Both the position numbers and the translations under genes were made by a program. Below the pieces are notes generated by a model that did not search any database, was not told the origin of the DNA, and saw only the letters and a program-made list of their open reading frames with translations. A stretch of 64,000 bases of DNA from Toxoplasma gondii ME49 (lineage: Eukaryota > Apicomplexa > Conoidasida > Eucoccidiorida > Sarcocystidae): assembly GCF_000006565.2 (NCBI RefSeq), contig NC_031470.1, positions 2,296,954 to 2,360,953 of the forward strand, given 5' to 3'. This document shows positions 22,844 to 34,570 of this stretch, piece by piece. Positions within the stretch are counted from its first letter, which is position 1, and the number at the start of each line of letters is the position of its first letter.

Positions 22844-24256
22844 TATTTAGGGACCAATGCATTTTTCTCGAGGACCTTGTGGCAATTCATTGAAGGAGCA
22901 AATGTCATATTCGGAATGAAACTGTTAATTGCTAGTGCATATCTTGCTCACTGCACATTCCCCCTCCAATTGTCCTCTCCTTAACGTCTCATCTGGGTTC
23001 GTAACAGGTGTGGTTTTGAAATTATCTTAACACTGTCACCGCGGAAACGTTGGAGACACTATTCGTGGCTGTATATGACCCAGCTCACCTGCATCGGCGA
23101 AACAAGGACCACGAACACATCCTGGAACGGGCAGGTGTAAATGCAAATAACCACGACAGGAATTTCCTTTTCTCGGATGTCAACCGGCTCAGGTTATTAT
23201 GGTACGGTATCTCACACCCAGCATTGACCCAGAGGATACCGCGTAGTTTTTTTCCTTAAAAACATCGCAGTTTGCTCATCGACGCGCGGTATTTCTGCGA
23301 CTGCAGAACATTTCTATATTTTCATCGCCCAGTTAATGCTGGTCCATCAAACACCCAACCTCAGTTACGATGTAGAAAACGGTTCCTTGGCAAAGGGCAA
23401 ATCTGCATGCTTATACACAAGAAACACCACAGAAAAGAAATCAAATTGACTCGGGGCAGAGGTCGTGCTCTGTATACAGAGTGCAATTATGAGCTGTTCC
23501 GTGAACCGTCTCCATGTGAGCACGGTTCTTTCTTGCGCAGTCAGCCTTGCTGGTGTTGCGTGATCCAAGCGTTTTTCAGCAGCCACTGTTCCTTAAATCT
23601 ACTGAACTTCGATTTCGGGAATAATTCTGCGTGTAGCAAATGAGTGGAACTGCAACCGTCTGGGTCGAATGTTGCCGCACCGCAGGTGCTTGTTTATAAT
23701 GTTGAGGGTGACTCTGTCATGGCGCCGCCACAACTGCGACATGATCTGTTACTGAGGATATACTGCGCTTTGGAGTCGCTTTGCACAAAAGAGCTATCGT
23801 GCTTATCGGCGGGCAGCAGTGGTGTGTACCCCCACCCCTGTTAACGACATCCCCTTTTTTGCCGCCGCCCGTCGCAACTTTTGTGATGTTGATTTACCCG
23901 GGAAATTAGTGACTATCACATATACTCGAGTATCAATTTAGATGCACAGGTGGACATAATTAACGCTTGCACGGTTTGTACCGACTCGACTCCCCAATTT
24001 AAGCTCATACTCTGTACAATGGGGTCCGTTCTATATCAGATAGTAAGAATTGAGTTCACCAACGCAGTTCGTGAGCTCGTAAGTGGGATGGATTTGTTCA
24101 CATGTAGGACGCCTGGCCTTGGCCAAACGGAAAGTTTTTGGACGAACAGGTCGAATACATATCCATAAAGGAAGGCCGAGAAGGAAAATTTGAGAGGTTC
24201 TGCTGCAGAGTGGTCGTTGCAGTGTCAACGAAAGGTGGTGTGGAGGAACTGAACAA
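22844..24256. other. no convincing gene
   Basis: 23050-23259 (+) is a charged, coding-like 69-codon frame without an ATG. 23272-23643 (+) is a 123-codon frame, also without clear splice sites. Nothing ties them to neighbours. Confidence 0.3.
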
Positions 24257-24706
24257 GTGCACTACGTACCACAAAAAACAGTGAGCACTGCCCTGTGCGT
24301 CACGTTGGTCGGCTTCTTCCGAGCTCCGGACTCGCCGATCTCCGCCGCTACGTATGTCTTTTGGAGCATGGGATTTCTCTCGATGTATACTTACAACATT
24401 ATTCGTCCTTTATCTACCTGCTCAACAGAATCCATCCCCCATGTGTAAATCACAGATTCAAAGTTTCGATGCAGGCGGAAGCTGCCAACGTGGAACCACC
24501 TTTATGGAACTGGCTGAGATGTGCACTCTTTGAAAGAGGCATGGCTTCATGGATATGAGCCACCAGAAGGCTTCCACGAACTGAATGCCCAATTTGCTGC
24601 ACATTACCCCGTGGGAGGCGTCACCTGTGTATCTGTCCGGCAGATTGGTTCCCTCAAAATGTTGCCAGGAAAACTGACTGCAACCTATGCATACACAGTT
24701 GAGTAG
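24257..24706 (+). pseudogene. chain of overlapping coding-like frames, possible frameshifted gene
   Basis: Three plus-strand frames follow one another: 24257-24448, 24295-24558 and 24521-24706. Each reads well for part of its length and then gives way to the next, which is what a single coding sequence broken by small indels would show. The last part (near EPPEGFHELNAQF) ends at TAG 24706. No family is recognised. Short introns could also explain the frame changes, but I see no good GT-AG pair inside. Confidence 0.25.
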
Positions 24707-24770
24707 GAGCCCAGGTCTGCAGCACTAAAGGGGCTTAACACTCGCCACGGAATACTGCCTAAGCTATAGG

Positions 24771-24997
24771 TATATTCATATTGGAAATGGATCGAGCGCG
24801 TGTCGCATCCGCCGTACAGTGTGGGTGCCGATTGGAGTCCGCTTAACATATGCCGTTTGCCAGTGTTCCAATGCCTAAAGTATCACCGAAAAGGAGGAGG
24901 TGGGTTCGTTTCTGCATGTGTCTCAATATGTCAGATGGACCTCACATTCCTGGGTAGCGTGTCTTGCGTACGTCACAGAGGGTAAGTGCATGCCACG
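24771..24997 (+). repeat. copy 1 of a 227-bp exon-like tandem duplication
   Basis: This block is repeated 246 bases downstream with only a few differences. Its right end holds a strong donor (CAGAGG then GTAAGT at 24982). One frame through the block is open from before its left end to that donor and contains a hydrophobic segment, so the block looks like an exon and its donor duplicated together. Confidence 0.85.
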
Positions 24998-25016
24998 GCA
25001 AAGCAACGCTACTCTG

Positions 25017-25243
25017 TATATTCATATTGGCAATGGATCGAGTGCGTGTCGCATCCGCCGTACAGTGTGGGTGCCGATTGGAGTCCGCTTAACATATGCC
25101 GTTTGCCAGTGTTCCAATGCCTAAAGTATCACCGAAAAGGAGGAGGTGGGTTCGTTTCTGCATGTGTCTCAATATGTCAGATGGACCTCACATTCCTGGG
25201 TAGCGTGTCTTGCGTACGTCACAGAGGGTAAGTGCATGCCACG
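25017..25243 (+). repeat. copy 2 of the 227-bp exon-like tandem duplication
   Basis: This copy is near-identical to copy 1 (for example GGAAATGG there, GGCAATGG here). The donor is kept at 25228. The 246-base spacing is a multiple of three. Only 19 bases of unrelated sequence separate the copies. Confidence 0.85.
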
Positions 25244-26620
25244 ACAAAACGCCACTGGGCTGTAGTGGTGGAAGCTGGAGCATGCGCAACATCTCCTGTA
25301 GTTTCTCCTAGAGGACTACGTTATCAACTTCACGTTGCGGGTCCGTCTACGCCGATGCATGTGAGACTAGATGGAACTGCATAGCCTGGACAGAGGGTTC
25401 ACAAGATTTCGCAAGATCACGTTCATTCGACAATTTCACCTTTCTTTCCTCTAGCCGAACCAGCTTCGCAAGTGGTCGGATGAGGCTTCTGGCCGCGAGG
25501 TAGATTCGCATGTTTTGCCGATGCGTTTTTTTGTCCCACTGCCTCATCTCATTATACGGGAAAGAACGGAACCGGATGATTGATGTTTCTGAAGGAAACA
25601 TGTGGAAGCACTGCTTCTTACTGTGGGGTCATCACCTGTAGGTGGACTGCCGCGGAGTGGATAGCCATTGAAATGGGGAGACCCCTCTGTCTGCTGTAGC
25701 ATTTGCCGGCTGAGTCACCTACGTCTTGGTTGCTCGTGGTAGTGGTTTGCGGTCGCCGAGAAAGATTGTCGGAACATCCGTCGGTGACAAATAGCTAAAA
25801 GAGTAACCGTAGGCTCTCCCTCTCGAACCGCCACTTTGGTATGTTAATCATGCACCAGAATTTCTCCGCCCCGAGAAAATGAGGACCCATATCGGTCACT
25901 GCAATAGGTGGCACTTGTACCATTGACGGGATCGCACGAGAAGGCCATACCCACGTTGCAAACTTATGTTCACTCATTCCCCCGCTTCAGGAGGCAGACT
26001 CTGTGATGCAGAAAGTTGAAATTTTTTCTCGGCAGACGAGCTCGACGCTGAGCCGATACTGCAGAAACGGTGCCTCTTTCGGCCGTCCCCGGACCAGTTC
26101 GCACATCGTCTCGTTGACTGCTGAATAGAATCAGCGGCGATGGTGATAAGGGTCAGCCGGTGCACAGCCACCAGACCCTAAACCATACAACCTGACGCTC
26201 ACTGGCATCTTGGACCTCCAGCGGCGACTGTCTTCGTTGGCAGGCGGGGCTCGCAGAGGGGTTCCTGGCCGTAGCTGGAGCTACCAAGTCCTATCGGGGT
26301 GCAGCTTTTTGTTGAAGCGGCTGGCCTGTATGATTCCGTGTTTTGTTGGAAGAACAACCAATGTGGAGACTACATTGCTTTTGTTGTGATATGGAGTTGC
26401 TGCTCCTCACGTTCGCGTCTGCGGGAGAAGAGCGCAACTGCCTGGGTCGCCACGGGGTTCAGTCATTGATGGGCGCCCCGAGCGAGTTGATGACCCCAGT
26501 TGTCGGCCAGAGATAACGTCATCAAAGGTTTCAGGGGACGGCTGTGCTGCAAGGTCACTCAACAGCCACCGATTAATATTACACTCGGGGATGCCGCGGC
26601 GTGCGGATAGGAGTGGTCCA
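25244..26620. other. no convincing gene
   Basis: Only 60-85 codon frames on both strands. The right end passes gradually into diverged satellite monomers. Confidence 0.4.
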
Positions 26621-27360
26621 ACGTGAACTCACAACATGCAGATACTACACGAGGTGAGTACTATGTGATGAGGCGTCTTGGGCTCGCGTCAGATGTACTG
26701 TGGGTCCATTCCGGCTCGTGCGATAAGCTGCCCCCAATCCGGAGATCCGGTTGCATTCGCTTACGAGAATGCGAGGTAGTGCATCTGACACCGCCACACG
26801 TTTTGGTATGGTATGAATGCCTGCGTAGATAGATGAACGAATGAGACGTGTTTGGCTCTGTGTCAGTGAACAGCGGCATTGCGGTATGAATGGGATTGTC
26901 TAGACACTGAAAGTAGGCGAGGGCGAACGGGCGTCATTCGTGGCTCGATGCCAGCATCAGATCATGTTGAAACTAAGGGAGATTGACGCTCGGTGATGAG
27001 ACGTTCGCGGCGCGCGTCACAGGCACTGAGTGTCTTCTACAGGCAGATATACTAATGGTTGATCGAGCCGGAGATGTGATTTCACCCAGTCACGAATGTG
27101 TCTGGCGGCGCCACAGCTTTCGTGAGGTTACGACAGATTTCATGTCCATGCGGATCCGGGGGAGACTTGCTTGACAGTGTCGCTGACCCGTGGTTTTGCG
27201 GTAAAACTGTTTACATCCAAAAGTCCGACGCAGCCGATGACTAACTATTGTGTTTTACGGTGAGACTGGAACACCATCTCATGTAGAGAATGCACCGCAA
27301 AGAGATGCCGCTGGCATCATAGGTACTCCGTGTCCGGTATACGAAAGATTAGTAAGGATT
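26621..27360 (+). repeat. diverged satellite monomers at the left edge of the array
   Basis: Several segments align to parts of the 663-bp unit. 26785-26945 resembles its second half (CGCCACACGTTTTGG, GAGGGCGAACGG). 27080-27125 resembles the start of that half again. 27300-27360 matches the unit end (CCGGTATACGAAAGATTAG). Divergence is much higher than inside the array. Confidence 0.75.
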
Positions 27361-30016
27361 GCTAGAGTCTGACGTCCGATTTCACTGTGTTCAGAATTCA
27401 CGACGTGCTCCGTATGGCGACGCCACACGTCTCGGGAGGGTACGCCAGTCTTGGGGACGTCGAGGATCGGTTGAGGCGCGGGTCACTGTATGCGAACGCC
27501 TAGTGGTTTTGCGGTGTTGTCGCTGGTGTCCAGAAACAGGAGGTAATGAAGGGCACACGGGCGCGTTTCCTGGTTTGATACAATCACCACATCCCGGCGA
27601 GACCACAGGCGGTGGACGCTGGGCGACTCGCGTTTCCGGCCTGCTTCAGAGGAACGGCGTCCGCTCCGGTGCATGCGATATCCTTTGCTCGAACACGAGA
27701 CTCGACTGCATGCGTTCTCGAATGTGTGACGTGCTCAGTGTGCCGGCGCCACACGATTTGGGAGGGTATGGCAGTCGGCGTGTACATGCAAGAACGCGTG
27801 AGACGTGCTTGACTGCGCGTCACTGTGTAGTGATGCTGCGGTATGATTGGACATGTCCAGGCACCGCAAGTAGGGAAGGGCGAACGGATGTGTTTTGTGG
27901 TGCGACTGCGACTGCAAAATGTTATCACACGAAGACTGCTGATGGTGGACGCACCGCGATGAGTTGCTTTCAGCTGGCGCCCCAGGCACTGGGGGGCCGG
28001 TATACGGAAGATTGTTAAGGATTGCTAGAGTCTGACGTCCGATTTCACTGTGTTCAGAATTCACGACGTGCTCCGCATGGCGACGCCACACGTCTCGGGA
28101 GGGTACGCCAGTCTTGGGGACGTCGAGGATCGGTTGAGGCGCGGGTCACTGTATGCGAACGCCTAGTGGTTTTGCGGTGTTGTCGCTGGTGTCCAGAAAC
28201 AGGAGGTAATGAAGGGCACACGGGCGCGTTTCCTGGTTTGATACAATCACCACATCCCGGCGAGACCACAGGCGGTGGACGCTGGGCGACTCGCGTTTCC
28301 GGCCTGCTTCAGAGGAACGGCGTCCGCTCCGGTGCATGCGTTCTCGAATGTGTGAGGCGCTCAGTGTGCCGGCGCCACACGATTTGGGAGGGTATGGCAG
28401 TCGGCGTGTACATGCAAGAACGCGTGAGACGTGCTTGACTGCGCGTCACTGTGTAGTGATGCTGCGGAATGATTGGACATGTCCAGGCACCGCAAGTAGG
28501 GAAGGGCGAACGGATGTGTTTTGTGGTGCGACTGCGACTGCAAAATGTTATCACACGAAGATCGCTGATGGTGGACGCACCGCGACGAGTTGCTTTCAGC
28601 TGGCGCCCCAGGCACTGGGGGGCCGGTATACGGAAGATTGTTAAGGATTGCTAGAGTCTGACGTCCGATTTCACTGTGTTCAGAATTCACGACGTGCTCC
28701 GCATGGCGACGCCACACGTCTCGGGAGGGTATGCCAGTCTTGGGGACGTCGAGGATCGGTTGAGGCGCGGGTCACTGTATGCGAACGCCTAGTGGTTTTG
28801 CGGTGTTGTCGCTGGTGTCCAGAAACAGGAGGTAATGGAGGGCACACGGGCGCGTTTCCTGGTTTGATACAATCACCACATCCCGGCGAGACCACAGGCG
28901 GTGGACGCTGGGCGACTCGCGTTTCCGGCCTGCTTCAGAGGAACGGCGTCCGCTCCGGTGCATGCGATATCCTTTGCTCGAACACGAGACTCGACTGCAT
29001 GCGTTCTCGAATGTGTGACGTGCTCAGTGTGCCGGCGCCACACGATTTGGGAGGGTATGGCAGTCGGCGTGTACATGCAAGAACGCGTGAGACGTGCTTG
29101 ACTGCGCGTCACTGTGTAGTGATGCTGCGGTATGATTGGACATGTCCAGGCACCGCACGTAGGGAAGGGCGAACGGATGTGTTTTGTGGTGCGACTGCGA
29201 CTGCAAAATGTTATCACACGAAGACTGCTGATGGTGGACGCACCGCGATGAGTTGCTTTCAGCTGGCGCCCCAGGCACTGGGGGGCCGGTATACGGAAGA
29301 TTGTTAAGGATTGCTAGAGCCTGACGTCCGATTTCACTGTGTTCAGAATTCACGACGTGCTCCGCATGGCGACGCCACACGTCTCGGGAGGGTATGCCAG
29401 TCTTGGGGACGTCGAGGATCGGTTGAGGCGCGGGTCACTGTATGCGAACGCCTAGTGGTTTCGCGGTGTTGTCGCTGGTGTCCAGAAACAGGAGGTAATG
29501 GAGGGCACACGGGCGCGTTTCCTGGTTTGATACAATCACCACATCCCGGCGAGACCACAGGCGGTGGACGCTGGGCGACTCGCGTTTCCGGCCTGCTTCA
29601 GAGGAACGGCGTCCGCTCCGGTGCATGCGTTCTCGAATGTGTGACGTGCTCAGTGTGCCGGCGCCACACGATTTGGGAGGGTATGGCAGTCGGCGTGTAC
29701 ATGCAAGAACGCGTGAGACGTGCTTGACTGCGCGTCACTGTGTAGTGATGCTGCGGTATGATTGGACATGTCCAGGCACCGCAAGTAGGGAAGGGCGAAC
29801 GGATGTGTTTTGTGGTGCGACTGCGACTGCAAAATGTTATCACACGAAGACTGCTGATGGTGGACGCACCGCGACGAGTTGCTTTCAGCTGGCGCCCCAG
29901 GCACTGGGGGGCCGGTATACGGAAGATTGTTAAGGATTGCTAGAGCCTGACGTCCGATTTCACTGTGTTCAGAATTCACGACGTGCTCCGCATGGCGACG
30001 CCACACGTCTCGGGAC
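27361..30016 (+). repeat. satellite array with alternating 663- and 626-bp units
   Basis: Units start (GCTAGAG) at 27361, 28024, 28650, 29313 and 29939; the last is partial. Lengths alternate 663, 626, 663, 626, so the true period is 1,289 bp. The short units lack 37 bp lying between two GCATGCG direct repeats. Each unit is itself a dimer: its two halves share CGCCACACG-TCTCGGGAGGG/TTTGGGAGGG and neighbouring words. Long units have a 219-codon open frame, which I treat as incidental since the 37-bp deletion breaks it in every second unit. Satellite families of about 350 and 680 bp are described in Toxoplasma and Neospora. Membership is plausible but unchecked. Confidence 0.95.
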
Positions 30017-31544
30017 GGTATGGGAGTCAGCGTGTAGTCATCAGAGCGGGAGACCTTAGCTTGACTATGTGCCATTGACAGTTTCAACTACGGTACGGTT
30101 GGGCATGTTCACGATCAGAAAGTAAGCGAGGACGAACGTTCGTGGTCTTCGTGTGTTGAGCGTCGGTACACGCTTGTCTGTAGGGCGGTGCAAATACAGG
30201 CCAGAGCAGGTCTTCGATGGATGGAGTCTTAGACTCGGCGGTGGGTCGTCATGGAGGCTGTGTGGATTCTCGGGTGCTTGTCTGTACTAAAGGTGAGGAA
30301 GACGATGAGGGGCTGAAAAATGAAGGATGGCGGAACCACGATGAGCGACAGATCCGCTAGCTTACTACCATATTTACATGCGAAAACGGTTTTTCACTGT
30401 CCGTTCCGCAAATCGCCTGGCGTCTATCGTGAATAGGTTCGGAATAAGGGGGAGTTTTTTCCCGTGTCAGTGATGGCAAGCTTTCGCGGGAGGAGATTGA
30501 GAATCACAGCTAACTATAGTGGTGGTCAGAGTGTTATGGTGGATAGCGTGCAAGCCGTGAGCTTTTGGATCGTAGCGAGTGCATGGGCAGAGTTACACAG
30601 CTGCTGAGCGAAACGCGTTGTTATTGCTGTCATCCGTCGGCCTCTCGTGTGTCGGAGACTGTCTGACTTTTACTCCAAGCGGAAAGCGGGTAGAACAGGC
30701 AATCGAGGCGAGGTGAAACTGGATGCTCTACGCGCAAACTTCAACATCATGGAGAAAGTCTCTGGCGCATTGAGTTTGGGCGATCTTGCATCCAAGAGCC
30801 CGGTGGCCCGCGAGAGCAGTCTCCGCGTGCGATCGCCCTGCCTGCTGTTCACGGGTGAAGGCACAAGTGCGTGGTGTCTATCGTCGGAATTAATATCTTG
30901 CGTCCGTCGTTCGGTTTGAGGAAGGAGCAGTAAGGTCGCGACTGCATGAAGTCCCGCAGTCGACAGGTAATCTCTGCATCATCGCTCAGTTAACGGATAG
31001 AGAGGCCGTGTATGCCATGGTATGTGTATCCAAAGCGAGGCCGGCTGAGGCTGCCGCTGCAGGGGTGGGTATTCGCGAATTTTGAACTCTTGGCGACGGC
31101 ACAGCTGATCGGAAGACGGCCGGGTCAGTGCTGGCCAGCAAAGGTTTTGACTAGTCTTTCTGCTGAGTCATGCCTCAACCCTAGCTTGAGCAGGTACGTG
31201 TAGACATGATTCTCACAGTACTGTGTAGCCAAGACAGAATACAGGTAAATTTCTGGATATGTCGAGGACACACATGGTGTGCTGCACAGCCCTGGACTAG
31301 TTGAAGAGTGTCCCTCACTGTCCTTCACAAGGCAGTGAACAAGCCACATGCAGACATCTTAGAGGTTTACGCTCAAAGGCAACTCCGTTCAGAGCATAGG
31401 AAAGACGCAATCTCGTCGGCGACATTCCGTCCTATTATCGCCTTTGGCTTTTTCTGTATCTTTCAGACTTTTCTGTTCTGCGCCTGTGCTTTTTCAACAA
31501 GTGACGGCTAACCAGCGATTCGTCGCAGGCATGCTGAAAATGAG
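30017..31544. other. satellite edge, then no convincing gene
   Basis: From 30017 to about 30150 the sequence is a diverged satellite half (GAAAGTAAGCGAGGACGAACG). Beyond that I see only short frames. 30647-30919 (+) is basic in its first half and lacks an ATG. Confidence 0.4.
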
Positions 31545-31835
31545 ATGAGAGCTCCCGATGGCCGTTTGGTCCAAACTTGTTCCCGCGTGCACAACTCGCC
31601 ACTTTCTGTTGTGAGGATTATCGGTGTCTTTCCAATTTTACCAGGAGGATGTCCTTGTTGTTCTGACAATCGTGCGTCCGCCTCCTCGTGCCTGTTCTTC
31701 TATCTACTGACGCCGTCTAGCCCTGACATTGCTAGGGATTGCTACCGGGCAAGCGAGGTTCCTGGCGCGCGAGGGTTGTTCCGCTACCGCAGAAGCTGGG
31801 GCTTCAGATGTGGCTAGACTGTACTTTCGGGAGAT

Positions 31836-32189
31836 ATGCCAATCGCGTTAGTAATTGAAGGTCCATGCGTGACCATGTTCTCATGGACAAAGGATGAAAT
31901 CAGACGTCCTTCATTCACCCGGCATGTGGACGACTCACTTGGGGACCCTGTGTCGCTGGCAGAGTCAGGAATTGACCACTGGTTGCGATTTGAGACAGTA
32001 TTCACTGATTCCGGTTTCTCCTGGCTTGACTGTAAAAATGTCGAACACTGTCGTGTCTGGGCACAGGCTGTAGGCAACGGCCGCAACAAGTGTCACCGTG
32101 GACACAAGTGTGTTGCAAGGCGCACAGTGAGGCACGGGTCGCGGAGGCCTTTTTTAGATATGGGACAGGGATGGTACTATACATGGTAG
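31836..32189 (+). CDS. candidate ORF spanning a GCTGTAGGC box
   Basis: ATG opens 117 codons. Residues 76-80 read AQAVG, encoded by the box at 32064-32075, followed by a basic, cysteine-containing tail. No signal peptide is evident. If the box is a splice acceptor, only the part from 32067 on would be exon, and the open frame across it would be accidental. The minus-strand frame 31814-32089 reads equally well. Confidence 0.25.
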   Translation: MPIALVIEGPCVTMFSWTKDEIRRPSFTRHVDDSLGDPVSLAESGIDHWLRFETVFTDSGFSWLDCKNVEHCRVWAQAVGNGRNKCHRGHKCVARRTVRHGSRRPFLDMGQGWYYTW

Positions 32190-33083
32190 TCAATGAGAAC
32201 TAGTTGCAGCGACAAGAGCGTCGGCTTGGCGAGATTCGAATCGGCGTTAATGGATAGTGCAGCATCGCAACGTCACAGTGATTGCTGGACTCACAAGAGG
32301 CAACTGCGTTCAGAAGGGACCAGCATCTATGGGTAACAAAGTCACTGGATCCACCAGGTTGGCGAACCGTGGAAATGGCCTTGGTTTGTGGGACGACCTG
32401 CCCGCTGTCTCTACGGTCGAACGAATAACAGGCTGATATCTTCTGTCGGACAATGGGTTGTTACCATATCGTTCTACAGAAAGCGGAAGTAGGGACCCCG
32501 TGGCGTGGTAGAAGCAAGAGGCAGTTGATGTGTACTTCAGTGTGTCATTGGATGAGATGCGTGATGGCGAGGTCTCTTCACGTTTTTTCCCAATCGTGAA
32601 TGTTGGCAGAAGACGCACAGTTTTGTCGCTGATTCATAGCCTGAGAAGTTGCTTTAATGCGATGTAAATACTTGCTGCCTATCGGGATGAGGCCGCATAT
32701 GTGGCACGACGGAGCTGTCAGGCAGATCCCCCTCCCGATGTCCATGCATCGTATTTGCAGTATTCGCGTGTACGCAGGGAGGTTTTGTGATAACAATAAC
32801 ACTGCCAATAGGGTGTTAGGCTACGATTCTGGAAGCAACATTCACGGATGATCTGCGGGATCGCGTATTCACGAAATGCAGGCAGACTGCGAATGGGCTA
32901 CCGATGATCGAGAGGACCCACGTTGGAATGCCTAACCAGTAGGAAATACGACAAAGAACGTCCTCATCAAAAATTGAGTGCAGCACTGAATGGTCTTTAG
33001 TCGATAATTCTCGGCGTTACCTAATCTGTAGGAACGTCCCCTCCCCACACGTGGTAGTACATCAAAACAGGAGCTGAACGTTC
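32190..33083. other. no convincing gene
   Basis: Short frames only (32657-32851 on plus, 32310-32808 on minus). I see no clear splice signals and no repeat copy. Confidence 0.35.
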
Positions 33084-33419
33084 GTGCATCGTAGCAGTCT
33101 CGTCGGTGGTTGGTCGCAGTCAGATGTGGAAGCACTCTTACCATTTCGTCGGTCTTTTTGGTTTGTTATCGTTGGCTTCCTGAGTGGGATGTCGACACTC
33201 TTGACAGGATTCTGTGTTGATAGACTAAGAGGTATCCACTTGCACACACGGCCCAGCGATGCATGCAACGGGACCTCCTCACTGGTACATCCACAGGGAT
33301 GCAGCCATATGCCGTTCAAAGGAATTCTTTTCTGTGCGTCAGAACTACTGTGCATGTGCGTTGACGAACAGTCCCGACGACTATCCCACCAACTCGACAA
33401 AGAGACAGACACATCATGA
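33084..33419 (+). CDS. candidate signal-anchor exon
   Basis: An open frame of 111 codons with a hydrophobic stretch (about 20 residues, near 26-45) followed by GIHLHTRPS and a cysteine-containing tail. A diverged copy of this segment lies at 36.88-37.0 and 38.42-38.55 kb, where the matching frame carries an in-frame TAG. No ATG opens the frame at its left end; an acceptor-like AAAACAG lies at 33064-33070. The last 20 bases belong to the 1.17-kb duplication. Confidence 0.3.
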   Translation: MHRSSLVGGWSQSDVEALLPFRRSFWFVIVGFLSGMSTLLTGFCVDRLRGIHLHTRPSDACNGTSSLVHPQGCSHMPFKGILFCASELLCMCVDEQSRRLSHQLDKETDTS

Positions 33420-34570
33420 ATGATAGTGCCCTGGTGGCGACTGACGTGGCCTTGAGATGTGTCAGGCGCGTAGGCTGAGGGCGCGACTCCTGGGTACCGA
33501 CGTCACTAGTGAAGCCTCGCCTGTGCTCGATTACACAGAGGACGTCGGTAACGACTCGAGTCGCGCGTCGGCAGAATCCGGCTGTCTAGACTCGATCCTG
33601 TGATCGTTTTTATGCGTCCACACACAGGCTGTAAGTAGCGGCTGGTGGAAGCGACGCGGACGTGACAGCTGTGGTGAAGGATCCGTGAGGGGCAGGGTAG
33701 CAGGGCGTCTCCTACATACGCGACGGCGAGGAAGCCAGATGGACGAAATCAGAGATCGATGCAACCCGCGGTGATGGTGTTGGGAGCGTGCTTGCGATTG
33801 ACATCATTCCATCGATGACGGGGGGACCATGAGCAATGAGCCTCACCAATCACAGCGCTCGGTACAAAACCTGGGACACTCCAGGCTGGCGTCGGCAACG
33901 CACTTGAGTGATATACATCAATCATGCGTACGATTGCATGGCGCTGCGCTAATCGAGAGCCGAGACGAGCGCTGCTGACGGTCGAGGTACTAATGTAGTG
34001 ATGTAGTGGGCCTCACAATGTCGATCGTGTCCCACAGTGATGTTCCTTCATGGCCAGTGGCCAGGGATGAGGAGCGCAGAACAGCAGCGAAGAGGTTGGG
34101 TGCTGGACAACTGGAATCCGTGAGGTTGTGAAACAGCCTCGACACTTCGCGTGCATAGGAATATGGATTCTTTAGGGTTAGAGCTTACCTGAGTAGCGTG
34201 GGTGTTTGGGCAGGCTTCTGCAGGTGGTCTGCTCGCACCCTGATGCGCAGTAAGAGATGTGAACTGTTGCTCTGAATGCATGGGTAATGTGAGGTTTCAG
34301 AAATCGGACGTAGGGCACCACGGAGTGGACACCAGAGACGGCAGGCCTCTTCTTTCGTTCTGGGGACTGGCGGGTTGCACGAGAGGAGGAGGGTCGTCGT
34401 GTGTCAGTATGTGGTCGGTGACAGAGGGCTCAGGGCGCTGCTCTAGAGTGTGTTGGAGTGGACGCGTCGGGAAGTGTTTGCGAGGGCATTCATGAGATCC
34501 GGGGCCGGCTGTGTGGGCGGTGGCAGGCAGCGACGCTGAGTGTTGAGGTCGTTGCACCGGTGTCGCAACT
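33399..34570 (+). repeat. 1.17-kb duplicated segment, copy 1
   Basis: This copy appears identical or nearly so to 35256-36427 (offset 1857). It contains one box (33628), a variant box near 34511, and the word TTTAGGGTTAG near 34173. Frames inside (for example 33531-33764 minus, 34259-34495 plus) are the same in both copies and give no independent support. Confidence 0.95.

Noticed and set aside
27359..29307. 219-codon open frames in the satellite units
   Set aside because: They exist only in the 663-bp units and are broken by the 37-bp deletion in the 626-bp units. Minus-strand frames are also open. Amplification explains them without a protein.
34165..34185. Telomere-like TTTAGGGTTAG word in the 1.17-kb duplication
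   Set aside because: Only about one and a half heptamers, repeated at 36030 because the segment is duplicated. Too short to call an interstitial telomere.
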